DNA of 64,000 nt. Origin: JAMXLO01 sp037201625 (GTDB taxonomy: Bacteria > Pseudomonadota > Alphaproteobacteria > Acetobacterales > Acetobacteraceae). The notes beneath the pieces were generated by a model that was not told the DNA's origin, ran no database searches, and saw only the letters and a list, made by a program, of their open reading frames with translations. The translations under genes and the position numbers were made by a program. The stretch is taken from contig JBBCGR010000003.1 of assembly GCA_037201625.1 (NCBI GenBank), positions 1,488,001 through 1,552,000 on the forward strand, in the 5' to 3' direction. This document shows, one piece after another, positions 16,976-25,137 of this stretch; position 1 is the stretch's first letter; each line of letters opens with the position of its first letter.

Positions 16976-17850
16976 CCGACAGCATCATCGGCACCGGCAA
17001 CCACCGCTACCGCTTCCAGCGCGACTGGGCGAAGCTGCCGCGCTGGTGGAATTTCGGCGAGGCGGACCAGCCCGGCCCGCCGCGCACCAGCGTCAAGGGC
17101 GCGGTCGCGGCGAACGGCGACGTCTACGTGCTGTGCCGCGGCGCGCATCCGGTCCTGGTGTTCGATGCCGAAGGCCGGTTCATCACGTCATGGGGCGAGG
17201 GCCAGTTCTCGGGCTTCGTGCACGGCCTGTCGATCGATGCGGCCGGCCGCGTGTGGATCACCGATTCCGGTCTGCACACCGTGACCCAGCATGAGCCGGA
17301 CGGCACGCTGTTGCGCACATTGGGCATGGCGGGCGGCGCGTCACCCACGCTGTACGGCAAGCCGTTCAACATGCCGACGGGCGTGACGTTCAGTTCCAGC
17401 GGCGACGTGTTCGTCTCCGACGGCTACGGCAATCGCCGCGTCCATTGTTTCTCGGCCGACGGCGAGCTGAAATATTCCTGGGGCGAACCGGGCGAGGGGC
17501 CTGGCCAATTCGCGCTGGTGCACTTCATCACGGCCGATGCCGACGACAGGCTGTACGTGTGCGACCGCGAGAACCACCGCATCCAGATCTTCGCCACCTC
17601 GGGCGAGGTGCTGGCGCAATGGACCGGCTTCACCTTGCCGAGCGACCTCGCGTTCGGGCGTGAGGCAATCTATGTCGCGGGCGGTGACGGCCTGTCGATC
17701 TGGAGCAGGGACCGCCACAAGCTGGCGCAGTTCGGTCCCGACGAACCGGCCAAGGGCGCCTTCAACGTGCACGGCATCTGGCTGGACGCGCAGGAGAACA
17801 TCTACCTCGCGCAGTTCGACCGCGCCGTGAGCAGGCTCAGCCGGGTCTGA
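16972..17850 (+). CDS. NHL-repeat / six-bladed beta-propeller protein
   Basis: A protein of 292 residues without a signal peptide, made of repeated NHL-type units, for example VLVFDAEGRFITSWGEGQF, VHCFSADGELKYSWGEPGEGPGQF and DDRLYVCDRENHRIQIF. These form a beta-propeller similar to SMP-30/gluconolactonase and peptidyl-alpha-hydroxyglycine lyase folds. The substrate is unknown. It overlaps nusB by 4 bp and so is probably co-translated with it. Its stop touches the stop of the next, convergent gene with no spacer. Confidence 0.85.
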   Translation: MTDSIIGTGNHRYRFQRDWAKLPRWWNFGEADQPGPPRTSVKGAVAANGDVYVLCRGAHPVLVFDAEGRFITSWGEGQFSGFVHGLSIDAAGRVWITDSGLHTVTQHEPDGTLLRTLGMAGGASPTLYGKPFNMPTGVTFSSSGDVFVSDGYGNRRVHCFSADGELKYSWGEPGEGPGQFALVHFITADADDRLYVCDRENHRIQIFATSGEVLAQWTGFTLPSDLAFGREAIYVAGGDGLSIWSRDRHKLAQFGPDEPAKGAFNVHGIWLDAQENIYLAQFDRAVSRLSRV

Positions 17851-18954
17851 TCACCACACCATCTGCCGATCCACGGTCTTCTTGGTCTTGGTGGGGTGTG
17901 TGGACGATGCCCATTCGGTCACCGGCATGAAGCGGGGTGCGAGGAACTGGTAGCTGCGGGCGAGCAGCGCCAGGATGCCTTGGTCGAAGCCTACTCCCGC
18001 CACGTCCCACTCGCGCAGCAGCGAATCCCAGGCCCGCTGCGTGCGATACAGCCAATCGCGGTTGGAACGGATGAACGTCCGCTGGCTCTCGGCATTGCGG
18101 AGCGCGGACATCACCTCGCCGGTCTGGGCGTCCAGTTCCTCGAACCGGGGGCTGATCTGCTGGAGTGCCGCGCCGGCGAGTCGCCGCACCTGGGTGAGCG
18201 TCTCGAGATGCGGGCCGTCGCCGCGATAGGTCTGCGCCATGCGGTTCAGCTTCTCCTTCATCGCCATGACGCGTCGCAGCAGCCGGTCGCGCAGCGCCTC
18301 GATATAGGCCAGTTCATGGGCAAGCTCCTCGACCAGTTGGATGACCGACTCGCGTGAGGGCAATCCGAGGGTCTCGGCGGCCTTGGCAAAGGCCTGCTGC
18401 ACCTGCTGCCGGCGTGTCGGATCGTCGGCCACCTGCAGCAGCGCATCCGCGTCGAGCGCCGGGGCATCGCCGCCGGTGCCCGAATTCAGCCAGACCACGA
18501 GCTGCCATTGCAGCCGCGCCTTGGCGATCTGGAAGTGCAGCTCGTCTGGTTCCCAGCTTGCCTGGCCGCTCAGCACCTCGTTCGGCAGCGCATCGCCCAG
18601 CCGCAGCCCGGTGACGAAGTCGAGCGACTGGGCGATCAGCGCGAGCATGCGCCCGTCATCCGAGTCGTCCGGGATGGCGAACTCGCGCTGCAGCGATCGA
18701 AGCGGGATCGCTGCCTCCTTGTCGCCGAGCTTCACCACCATGACCGCCGCGCCGTCCGTCTCGGCACGGCGGAACAGCGGATCCTCGAATGTCTTGAACA
18801 GCGGGTGGGCCAGAATGCACTGCTCCGCGCTTGCGGCGCCCGGATCGATGTTCATCGTCGTGCCCCCGAACCTCTCGAGGCACCCATCCCACCACAGGGA
18901 GGTGAACAGACCGTAAGGGCGCGGCAGCTTGCCCCGATAGGTGATCCGCGTCAT
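17851..18954 (-). CDS. Uncharacterised helical protein
   Basis: A protein of 367 residues from ATG 18954, or 334 residues from ATG 18855. The extra 33 codons have strong GC3 bias, which favours the longer form; neither start has a clear ribosome-binding site. I do not recognise a family. The C-terminal two thirds is rich in predicted helix, with long heptad-like charged stretches (ELAHELAYIEALRDRLLRRVMAMKEKL) that look like a coiled coil. There is no signal peptide or membrane segment. The start lies only 9 bases from the start of the divergent DUF1499 gene. Confidence 0.75.
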   Translation of the reverse strand: MTRITYRGKLPRPYGLFTSLWWDGCLERFGGTTMNIDPGAASAEQCILAHPLFKTFEDPLFRRAETDGAAVMVVKLGDKEAAIPLRSLQREFAIPDDSDDGRMLALIAQSLDFVTGLRLGDALPNEVLSGQASWEPDELHFQIAKARLQWQLVVWLNSGTGGDAPALDADALLQVADDPTRRQQVQQAFAKAAETLGLPSRESVIQLVEELAHELAYIEALRDRLLRRVMAMKEKLNRMAQTYRGDGPHLETLTQVRRLAGAALQQISPRFEELDAQTGEVMSALRNAESQRTFIRSNRDWLYRTQRAWDSLLREWDVAGVGFDQGILALLARSYQFLAPRFMPVTEWASSTHPTKTKKTVDRQMVW

Positions 18955-18963
18955 TGCGATGGC

Positions 18964-19437
18964 ATGACCCCGCTCGCATGGTTCGTCGGGCTGTTCCTGC
19001 CGGCCTGTCGCGCAACGGGGCCGCGCGGGCTGCCCGCGCCCGAACGCCTGGACCTGCGCCAGCTTCGCCGGCCCGCGTCGCCCAATTCCGCGCTGGCCGC
19101 ACCGGCCGGCGCCGTGCCAGCGCCCGACCTGGTGACCCCGCGCTATCCGGTGGCCGCGGTGCGGCTCTATGCGGCGGTCGTCGCGGTGGCCGCCGGACAG
19201 CCGCGCACCTGGCTCGCGGCGGAATTCCCGGCAGAGCGCCAGGCCCATTTCGTGGCGCGCAGTGCTCTGCTGAATTTCCCCGATCTGATCGTCGCGCAGG
19301 CCGATGAGGCCGGGCCCGGGGCGAGCACCCTCGCGCTGTATTCACGCAGCGTATACGGCTATTCCGATCTCGGCGCGAACCGGCAGCGACTGCATGCCTG
19401 GCTCGCCGCCCTGCGAACCCATATCGATCACCCCTGA
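18964..19437 (+). CDS. DUF1499 domain protein, possible lipoprotein
   Basis: A protein of 157 residues from ATG 18964. The N-terminus MTPLAWFVGLFLPAC looks like a short signal ending in a lipobox-like LPAC. The C-terminal half carries the DUF1499 pattern: LLNFPDLIVAQA, STLALYSRSVYGYSDLGANRQRLHAWLAAL. The function of DUF1499 proteins is unknown; they are often envelope-associated. The downstream ABC transporter begins 14 bases later, so they may share a transcript. Confidence 0.8.
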   Translation: MTPLAWFVGLFLPACRATGPRGLPAPERLDLRQLRRPASPNSALAAPAGAVPAPDLVTPRYPVAAVRLYAAVVAVAAGQPRTWLAAEFPAERQAHFVARSALLNFPDLIVAQADEAGPGASTLALYSRSVYGYSDLGANRQRLHAWLAALRTHIDHP

Positions 19438-19451
19438 CGAGAGAACTGCCC

Positions 19452-21227
19452 ATGCGCGGCATCAGACCCTTCCTGCGCGACGCCTGGCGGCTGGCCAAAC
19501 CGTATTTCCGTTCCGAGGAGAAATGGTCCGCCTGGGGCCTGCTGGTGTCGATCATCGCGCTGCGCCTGCTGCTGGTGGGCATGACGGTGATCCTCAGTTT
19601 CTGGAACCGCGAGTTCTTCAATTCGTTGCAGGACAAGAACTGGCAGGCGTTCTTCGAACTGCTGTTCGTCTACCGCCAGACCGAAAGCGGCTTCATGCCG
19701 GGATTCTGCGAGATCGCCGCGGTCTACATCCTGGTCGCGGTGTATTTCACCTATCTCCAGCAATGGCTGCAGATCCGCTGGCGGCGCTGGCTGACGGTGA
19801 AGTTCCTCGATGAATGGCTCGCCGATCGCGCGTACTACCGCATCAGCCTGACCACCGATCGCGCCGCCGTCGGCACCGACAACCCCGACCAGCGCATCGC
19901 CGAAGATATCCGCGACTTCGTCGACAACACCTTGATCCTCGGCATCAGCCTGCTGGCGAACATCGTCACGCTGGTGAGCTTTCTCGGCATCCTGTGGTCG
20001 CTGTCGGGCACCATCGAACTGTTCGGCGTGGCGATCCCCGGCTACATGGTCTGGGTGGCGCTTGCCTATGCGGTTGTAGGCACATGGCTCACCCACCTGG
20101 TCGGCAAGCCGCTCGCCTCGCTCCGGTTCCGCCAGCAACGGGTGGAGGCCGATTTCCGCTATGCCCTGGTGCGCGTGCGCGAGAACATCGAAGGCATCGC
20201 GCTCTACTCCGGCGAGGCAGAGGAGAAGGGCACTCTCGGCCATCGCTTCGGGAACGTGATCGGCAACTGGTGGGCGATCATGCAGCGCACCAAGCTGCTG
20301 AACGCGCTCACCGCGGGCTATGAGCAGGTGGCGGTGGTGTTCCCGTTCATCGTGGCCGCGCCACGCTACTTCTCCGGCCAGATCCCGCTGGGCGGGCTGA
20401 CCCAGACGGCGGGCGCGTTCGGCCGGGTGCAGGACGCGCTGTCGTGGTTCATCTCCCGCTACCCCGACCTCGCGCAGTGGCATTCCATCGTCGAACGCCT
20501 GCAGACGTTCCATCGCGCGGTGATCGTCGCGCGGGCCGCGTTCGGCACCGGCATCACGCTGACGGACACGAACGATGGCGCGGTACAGCTTCGCAGCGCC
20601 ACGATCGAACTGCCGACCGGCACCAAGCTGCTCAGCGAGGCCGATCTCGTGCTGGAGCGAGGCCACTCCGTGGTGATCACCGGCCGCTCCGGTTCCGGCA
20701 AGTCGACGCTGTTCCGGGCCCTGGCCGGCATCTGGCCGTTCGGTCGAGGCAATGTGCAGCGACCGGTCGAACGCTGCCTGTTCCTGCCGCAGCGGCCCTA
20801 TATCCCGCTCGGCACGCTGCGCCACGTCGTGGCCTATCCGGCGGCGCCCGGCAGTTTCAGCCATGAGCAGATCACCGCCGCCCTGACCGATGCGGGCCTC
20901 GCGCATTTCGTCCCGCGGCTCGACCACGACGAGAACTGGCCGCAGCAGCTTTCCGGCGGCGAGCAGCAGCGGGTCGCACTGGCGCGGGCGCTGCTGATCA
21001 AGCCCGACTGGCTGTTCCTGGACGAGGCGACCGCGAGCCTCGATCCGGAGGCGGAGGCGGAACTGTACCGCACGTTGAAGGAGCGGCTGCCGGACACGAC
21101 GCTGGTCTCCATCGCGCACCGGCCATCGGTCGCCGCGTTCCACGACCGCAAGGTCGTGCTGCAACGCGAGGGCGACAGGCCGGGGACGCTGGTGCAGAGC
21201 GAACTGGCGGCGGGAACCGGCGGGTGA
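19452..21227 (+). CDS. SbmA/BacA-like ABC transporter (fused membrane and ATPase domains)
   Basis: A 591-residue half-transporter. The N-terminal membrane domain has helices near LLVSIIALRLLLVGMTVILSF and AAVYILVAVYFTYL, and the SbmA/BacA-type segment DNPDQRIAEDIRDFVDNTL. The C-terminal ATPase has Walker A TGRSGSGKSTLF, signature LSGGEQQRVALARALL and Walker B WLFLDEATASLD. It belongs to the YddA/Rv1819c-like group, in which members of the SbmA family have their own ATPase. Relatives move peptides, cobalamin or very-long-chain lipids; the substrate here is not evident. Confidence 0.92.
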   Translation: MRGIRPFLRDAWRLAKPYFRSEEKWSAWGLLVSIIALRLLLVGMTVILSFWNREFFNSLQDKNWQAFFELLFVYRQTESGFMPGFCEIAAVYILVAVYFTYLQQWLQIRWRRWLTVKFLDEWLADRAYYRISLTTDRAAVGTDNPDQRIAEDIRDFVDNTLILGISLLANIVTLVSFLGILWSLSGTIELFGVAIPGYMVWVALAYAVVGTWLTHLVGKPLASLRFRQQRVEADFRYALVRVRENIEGIALYSGEAEEKGTLGHRFGNVIGNWWAIMQRTKLLNALTAGYEQVAVVFPFIVAAPRYFSGQIPLGGLTQTAGAFGRVQDALSWFISRYPDLAQWHSIVERLQTFHRAVIVARAAFGTGITLTDTNDGAVQLRSATIELPTGTKLLSEADLVLERGHSVVITGRSGSGKSTLFRALAGIWPFGRGNVQRPVERCLFLPQRPYIPLGTLRHVVAYPAAPGSFSHEQITAALTDAGLAHFVPRLDHDENWPQQLSGGEQQRVALARALLIKPDWLFLDEATASLDPEAEAELYRTLKERLPDTTLVSIAHRPSVAAFHDRKVVLQREGDRPGTLVQSELAAGTGG

Positions 21228-21327
21228 GGCGGGCAATTTTGGCGAAATAACCTCGGGCATATCCCCGCGGCCGGTTGCGGCGGACGCGTGCTATAGCGAC
21301 ACGATCCTGCTTGGGGAGGAGCCTCGC

Positions 21328-21930
21328 ATGCAAACCCGTGTCCTGCTGGCAACCGCCGCCCTGCTGGCTGCCGCGACCGTGGCGCCGGCAACCGGCTGGG
21401 GCCAGGGAACTCCGAGTTCCGACCAGATCGTCAGGTCGCTCACGCCGACCAGCACCACCGGAGCCACGCGCGGCATCCGCATGGCGCCGGTCACCCCCGG
21501 CGCCGCCGGCGCAAGCTCTACTGCGAACGCCAGTGCCACCGCGCCCGTCCATGTCCCGCCGCCGGCCGCATCCCGCGCGGCACCGTCGGTGAGCCTCAGC
21601 GTGCTGTTCGCGACCGGATCGGCGGATCTGCTGCCTGAGGCGGTCCGCGTGCTCGACAGCCTGGGCAAGGCGCTGAACGACCAGACGCTCGCCGCCTATC
21701 GCTTCCGGATCGAGGGCCACACCGACACCGTCGGCAGCCGCGACGAAAACCGGTCGCTGTCCGACCGTCGCGCCGCGGCGGTGGTCGAGTACCTCGCGGC
21801 CAACTACCATATCGACCGGACCCGGGTGCAGGCGATCGGCATGGGTGAGGACGGATTGCTGGTGCCCACGCCGGACCAGACACCCGAGCCGCGCAACCGC
21901 CGGGTGCAGGTCGTGAATATCGGGAGCTGA
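21328..21930 (+). CDS. OmpA-domain exported protein (first tandem copy)
   Basis: 200 residues with a signal peptide (LLATAALLAAATVAPATGWG) and a low-complexity Ala/Ser/Thr/Pro linker. The C-terminal OmpA-like peptidoglycan-binding domain has VLFATGSADLLPEAVRVLDSLG, EGHTDTVGSRDENRSLSDRRA and NRRVQV. It should sit in the periplasm and bind peptidoglycan. Three bases separate it from a close paralogue. There is no beta-barrel domain. Confidence 0.9.
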   Translation: MQTRVLLATAALLAAATVAPATGWGQGTPSSDQIVRSLTPTSTTGATRGIRMAPVTPGAAGASSTANASATAPVHVPPPAASRAAPSVSLSVLFATGSADLLPEAVRVLDSLGKALNDQTLAAYRFRIEGHTDTVGSRDENRSLSDRRAAAVVEYLAANYHIDRTRVQAIGMGEDGLLVPTPDQTPEPRNRRVQVVNIGS

Positions 21931-21933
21931 CCG

Positions 21934-22497
21934 ATGCGACGTCGCTGCGCTGCCGCCTCCGCCACTGTGCGCACCACTCTCACGCTCGCCGCTCTGGGGT
22001 TCGCCACGCTGGGGCTCGCCGGCCTTGCCGCCACGCCGGCGCTCGCGCAGGGCAACCCGAGCGTCGAGGAGATGGTGCGCTCGCTGACCCCGCCGCCGCC
22101 CGGGCCGCTCACGCGCGGCATCCGCGTCGGCCAGCCGCCGGCCGCGGCGCCCGCCGTGAGCCTCAATATCCTGTTCGCCTCCGGCTCGGCGGAACTGACG
22201 CCGGAGGCGATCCAGACGCTGAACGATCTGGGCCGGGCGCTGAGCGATCCGACGCTGGCGAGCTTCCGGTTCCGTCTGGAAGGCCACACCGACACGGTCG
22301 GTGGCCGCGACTACAACAAGGCGCTGTCGGATCGCCGCGCGATCACCGTGGCGGAATACCTCGCCGGCCGGTTCCGGCTGGACCGGGCGCGGCTGCAGCC
22401 GATCGGCCTGGGCCAGGACGGGCTGCTGGTGCCGACGCCGGACCAGACGCCGGAACCGCGCAACCGCCGCGTGCTAGTGGTGAACGTCGGAAGCTGA
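21934..22497 (+). CDS. OmpA-domain exported protein (second tandem copy)
   Basis: 187 residues, a paralogue of the gene just upstream. It shares the mature N-terminal box EEMVRSLTP (DQIVRSLTP in the first), TRGIR, the OmpA domain (ILFASGSAELTPEAIQTL, EGHTDTVGGRDYNKALSDRRA) and an almost identical ending (LVPTPDQTPEPRNRR). The signal peptide is longer and the Ala/Ser linker is missing. This is a tandem duplication in one transcript. The next gene is convergent, with three bases between stops. Confidence 0.9.
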   Translation: MRRRCAAASATVRTTLTLAALGFATLGLAGLAATPALAQGNPSVEEMVRSLTPPPPGPLTRGIRVGQPPAAAPAVSLNILFASGSAELTPEAIQTLNDLGRALSDPTLASFRFRLEGHTDTVGGRDYNKALSDRRAITVAEYLAGRFRLDRARLQPIGLGQDGLLVPTPDQTPEPRNRRVLVVNVGS

Positions 22498-22500
22498 GCG

Positions 22501-23742
22501 TCAGGTGCCCGGATAGGCCGCCCGTGGCCGGATCAGCGTGCCGTCGCGCCACTGCTCGAGCGCATGCGCGATCCATCCGACGGTCCGGCCGACCGCGAAG
22601 ATTGCGAAGGCGGCCCCTCTCGGCAGGTGCAGCCGATCCTCCAGCACCACCAGTGCGAAGTCGATGTTGGGCGCGATGCCGGTCGCCGCCCGCATTGCCT
22701 CGCACAGCCGCCGAGCCCGCGCGGACGGCCGCAGATGCGCCAGCAGCGCCGCCGCGCGCGGGTCGCCGTCGGGATACAGCCTGTGGCCGAACGCCGGGAT
22801 GACCTCGCCGCGCGCCTGCCTGACCGCGATCGCGCCGGCCGGATCGGCGGCGACCGCCGGGTCGGCGAGAAGCGTGCGGACCTCGTTGGTCATCCCGCCG
22901 TGCAACGGTCCGATGAGGGCCGCGAGCCCGGCCAGCACGCAGGCACCGAGTGGCGCACGGGTGGACGCCACCACGCGCGTCGCATAGGTCGAGGCGTTCA
23001 GTTCGTGGTCCGCGATCACGACCAACGCCCGGCGGAACAGGTCGGCTTCCTTCACGCCTACCCCCCAGGCCTCGGCCAGCCGCACGTGCAGCGGCAACGA
23101 TGACGCGCGGTGGGCGAGGCCGGGCAGGCCGGACGCCGACCAGGCGATGCGGTCGAGGATGCGGACCGCGTCGGGCAGTACGCTGTCCACCCGACCGGTC
23201 CAGCGGCCGGCCATCACCAGATCGGCCATCGCGGCGATGCAGCGCTCGGCTGCGCCCGCCCCGGGACCTGCGCCCGGGCCCGGCCCCTGACCTGCCCCCT
23301 GACCTCCCCCTGGGTCGCCCGGCGCGCGGGGCCAGGAAGCCTGCGCCGCCGGGCGGGTCGGCAGCGCATCGACCTGCCACAGCAGCAGGGCGACGTCCTC
23401 CAGTGTGGCGCCCGCATCGGCCAGCGCGACGGCGTCGTGGCCGCGATACTCCAGCCGCCCGCCTTCGATCCGGGTGATGGCGGAGGCGAGGATCGGCTCA
23501 CCCCAGCTTATCGTCGAGGCGGCGACGGCGCGGCGGCTGCGTCCACCGCGATTGCGTTCGGCCAGCAGGCGCACATCGGCCGCGTCGTACAGGCTGCGCC
23601 GCGGATCGTCGGGGGCTGGAACGACGCCGATCCGGCCGCGGCTGACATAGGCGTAGAGCGTCTGGCGCGAGACGCCGAGATCGGCGGTGGCCTGTTCGGC
23701 GGTCAGCCAGCGGGCGGGCGGGGCGGCGGTGTCTGGTGGCAT
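22501..23742 (-). CDS. Citrate synthase family protein with N-terminal DNA-binding domain
   Basis: 413 residues. Residues 10-65 form a MerR/excisionase-like helix-turn-helix (WLTAEQATADLGVSRQTLYAYVSRGRI). The rest is a citrate-synthase fold with catalytic candidates H281 (PLHGGM), H320 (FGHRLYPDGDP) and D361 (NIDF). A low-complexity Gly/Pro/Ala/Gln insert occupies residues 141-164. The family makes citrate or methylcitrate from acyl-CoA and oxaloacetate/2-oxo acids, and the fused HTH suggests it also binds DNA. ATG 23742 is chosen because the HTH begins right after it, although the frame is open upstream. It is divergent from a second citrate synthase gene. Confidence 0.88.
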   Translation of the reverse strand: MPPDTAAPPARWLTAEQATADLGVSRQTLYAYVSRGRIGVVPAPDDPRRSLYDAADVRLLAERNRGGRSRRAVAASTISWGEPILASAITRIEGGRLEYRGHDAVALADAGATLEDVALLLWQVDALPTRPAAQASWPRAPGDPGGGQGAGQGPGPGAGPGAGAAERCIAAMADLVMAGRWTGRVDSVLPDAVRILDRIAWSASGLPGLAHRASSLPLHVRLAEAWGVGVKEADLFRRALVVIADHELNASTYATRVVASTRAPLGACVLAGLAALIGPLHGGMTNEVRTLLADPAVAADPAGAIAVRQARGEVIPAFGHRLYPDGDPRAAALLAHLRPSARARRLCEAMRAATGIAPNIDFALVVLEDRLHLPRGAAFAIFAVGRTVGWIAHALEQWRDGTLIRPRAAYPGT

Positions 23743-23772
23743 GTTGATTGAATTGATCAAGATTGACGGATG
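23743..23772. promoter_or_regulatory. Possible operator between the two citrate synthase genes
   Basis: The A+T-rich stretch next to the HTH-citrate synthase start holds the perfect palindrome TTGATCAA (23753-23760) flanked by repeated ATTGA units on both sides. It lies between divergent genes, one of which encodes a helix-turn-helix protein, so autoregulation is possible. Confidence 0.35.
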
Positions 23773-23821
23773 CTGTCCACGTGTATGCCATGGCTGCGTC
23801 AACCGGCCAAGGAGGATGCAC

Positions 23822-24916
23822 ATGCCGCGTGGCGAGACGAGTACCGTTGCCGATGGTCTGGACAGCGTGGTGGCGGCGGAGACCGTGCTGAGCAGGGTCG
23901 ATGGCGAGGCCGGTGTGCTGATCCTGCGCGGCCACACCCTGCAGGAGATCGCCGGACACCGCAGCTTCGAATGGCTGACCGGATTGCTGTGGCAGGATTT
24001 CGTTCCCCGCCCGCTCGATGAGGCGGCTCTGCGCCGCGACCTGGGCCAGGCGCGTGTCCGCGCATTTGGGGCGATGCAGGACCTGCTGCCGATGGCCGGC
24101 CGTCTGCCGCCGCTCGCCGCTGTACGGCTGTTGCTGGCCGCGGTGCCGGACGATGCGGAGGACGCGCCGCTGTTGCTGACGGCGACGGTGGCGGTGGGGC
24201 TGGCGGCGGCGATTCGCATCCGCGACGGGCGCGCACCGGTGCCGCCCGATCCGCTGGCGGGGCATGCCGCCGACGTCCTGCGCATGCTGAAGGGCACGCC
24301 GCCGGCGCCGGAGGAGGCGGCCGCGCTCGACACCTATCTGGTCACCGCCGCGGACCATGGGCTGAACGCGTCGACCTTCACCGCGCGCGTGGCGGCCTCC
24401 ACGCGGGCGAGCCTGACCGACGCGGTGACTGCCGCGCTGTGTGCGCTGAAGGGACCGCTGCATGGCGGCGCGCCGGGGCCGGTGCTGGACATGCTGGATG
24501 CGATCGGGCCGGCGGAGAATGCCGAGGCCTGGCTGGACGCGGCGGTGATGCGCGGCGACCGGCTCATGGGGTTCGGCCATCGCGTCTACCGGGTGCAGGA
24601 TCCGCGCAGCGACGTGGTGAAATCGGTGGTGGAGCGGCTGCATCGCGACATCGGCCGGCTGCGCTATGCCGAGGCGGTGGAGCAGGCGGCATTGGCGGTG
24701 CTGGTGAAGCGCAAGCCGAACCGGTCGCTGCAGACCAACCTCGAATTCTATACGGCGCTGCTGCTGGAGGCGCTGGGCCTGCCGCGCGACGGGTTCACCG
24801 GTGCGTTCGCGGTGGCGCGCGTGGTGGGATGGATTGCGCACGCGCTGGAGCAGCAGGCGCGCGGGCGGCTGATCCGGCCGCAATCGGTATATGTCGGACC
24901 GATGCCCGAGGCCTGA
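23822..24916 (+). CDS. Citrate synthase family protein
   Basis: 364 residues behind a strong AAGGAGG. Citrate-synthase fold with H214 (PLHGGAP) and H253 (GFGHRVYRVQDPRS). The third catalytic position is glutamate, E308 (TNLEFYTALLLEALGL), instead of the aspartate of classical enzymes. It lacks the N-terminal HTH of its divergent partner. Whether it acts on acetyl-CoA, propionyl-CoA or something else cannot be decided. The two genes are too dissimilar to be a recent duplication. Confidence 0.88.
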   Translation: MPRGETSTVADGLDSVVAAETVLSRVDGEAGVLILRGHTLQEIAGHRSFEWLTGLLWQDFVPRPLDEAALRRDLGQARVRAFGAMQDLLPMAGRLPPLAAVRLLLAAVPDDAEDAPLLLTATVAVGLAAAIRIRDGRAPVPPDPLAGHAADVLRMLKGTPPAPEEAAALDTYLVTAADHGLNASTFTARVAASTRASLTDAVTAALCALKGPLHGGAPGPVLDMLDAIGPAENAEAWLDAAVMRGDRLMGFGHRVYRVQDPRSDVVKSVVERLHRDIGRLRYAEAVEQAALAVLVKRKPNRSLQTNLEFYTALLLEALGLPRDGFTGAFAVARVVGWIAHALEQQARGRLIRPQSVYVGPMPEA

Positions 24917-24931
24917 GCCGAAAGCATCTCA

Positions 24932-25048
24932 ACACGGAGGACGCGCGAGGGCCGCGGAGAACCACGGAGGAAAGTAGCAGCGCCGCGGCGAAGCGCCATC
25001 GGCCTCCCTTCTCAGTGGCCCTCCGCGCCCCTCCTACGTCCTCCGTGT
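24932..25048. repeat. Inverted repeat ending in ACACGGAGGACG / CGTCCTCCGTGT
   Basis: The 221-bp gap after the citrate synthase gene is flanked by imperfect inverted arms: ACACGGAGGACG at 24932-24943 and its complement at 25037-25048. The similarity continues inward (GAGGGCC against GGCCCTC). The unit of about 117 bp is non-coding and resembles dispersed palindromic elements. It may act as a terminator or stabilise transcript ends. Confidence 0.6.
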
Positions 25049-25137
25049 CGAAATTCTTCCTTAGCCCCCGACCTGTTGCCTTCACCGCGACCTCTGTGGA
25101 ACAACTTCGGCAGAGGAAACGGCTGAAAGACAAACGC

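Noticed and set aside
19428..21260. A 610-residue minus-strand open frame opposite the ABC exporter
   Set aside because: The plus-strand exporter has Walker A, signature and Walker B motifs; the antisense frame has none.
23270..23310. CRISPR-like or tandem-repeat array in the C-rich stretch
   Set aside because: The repeats are about 10 bp, contiguous, in frame within a coding gene, and lack spacers.
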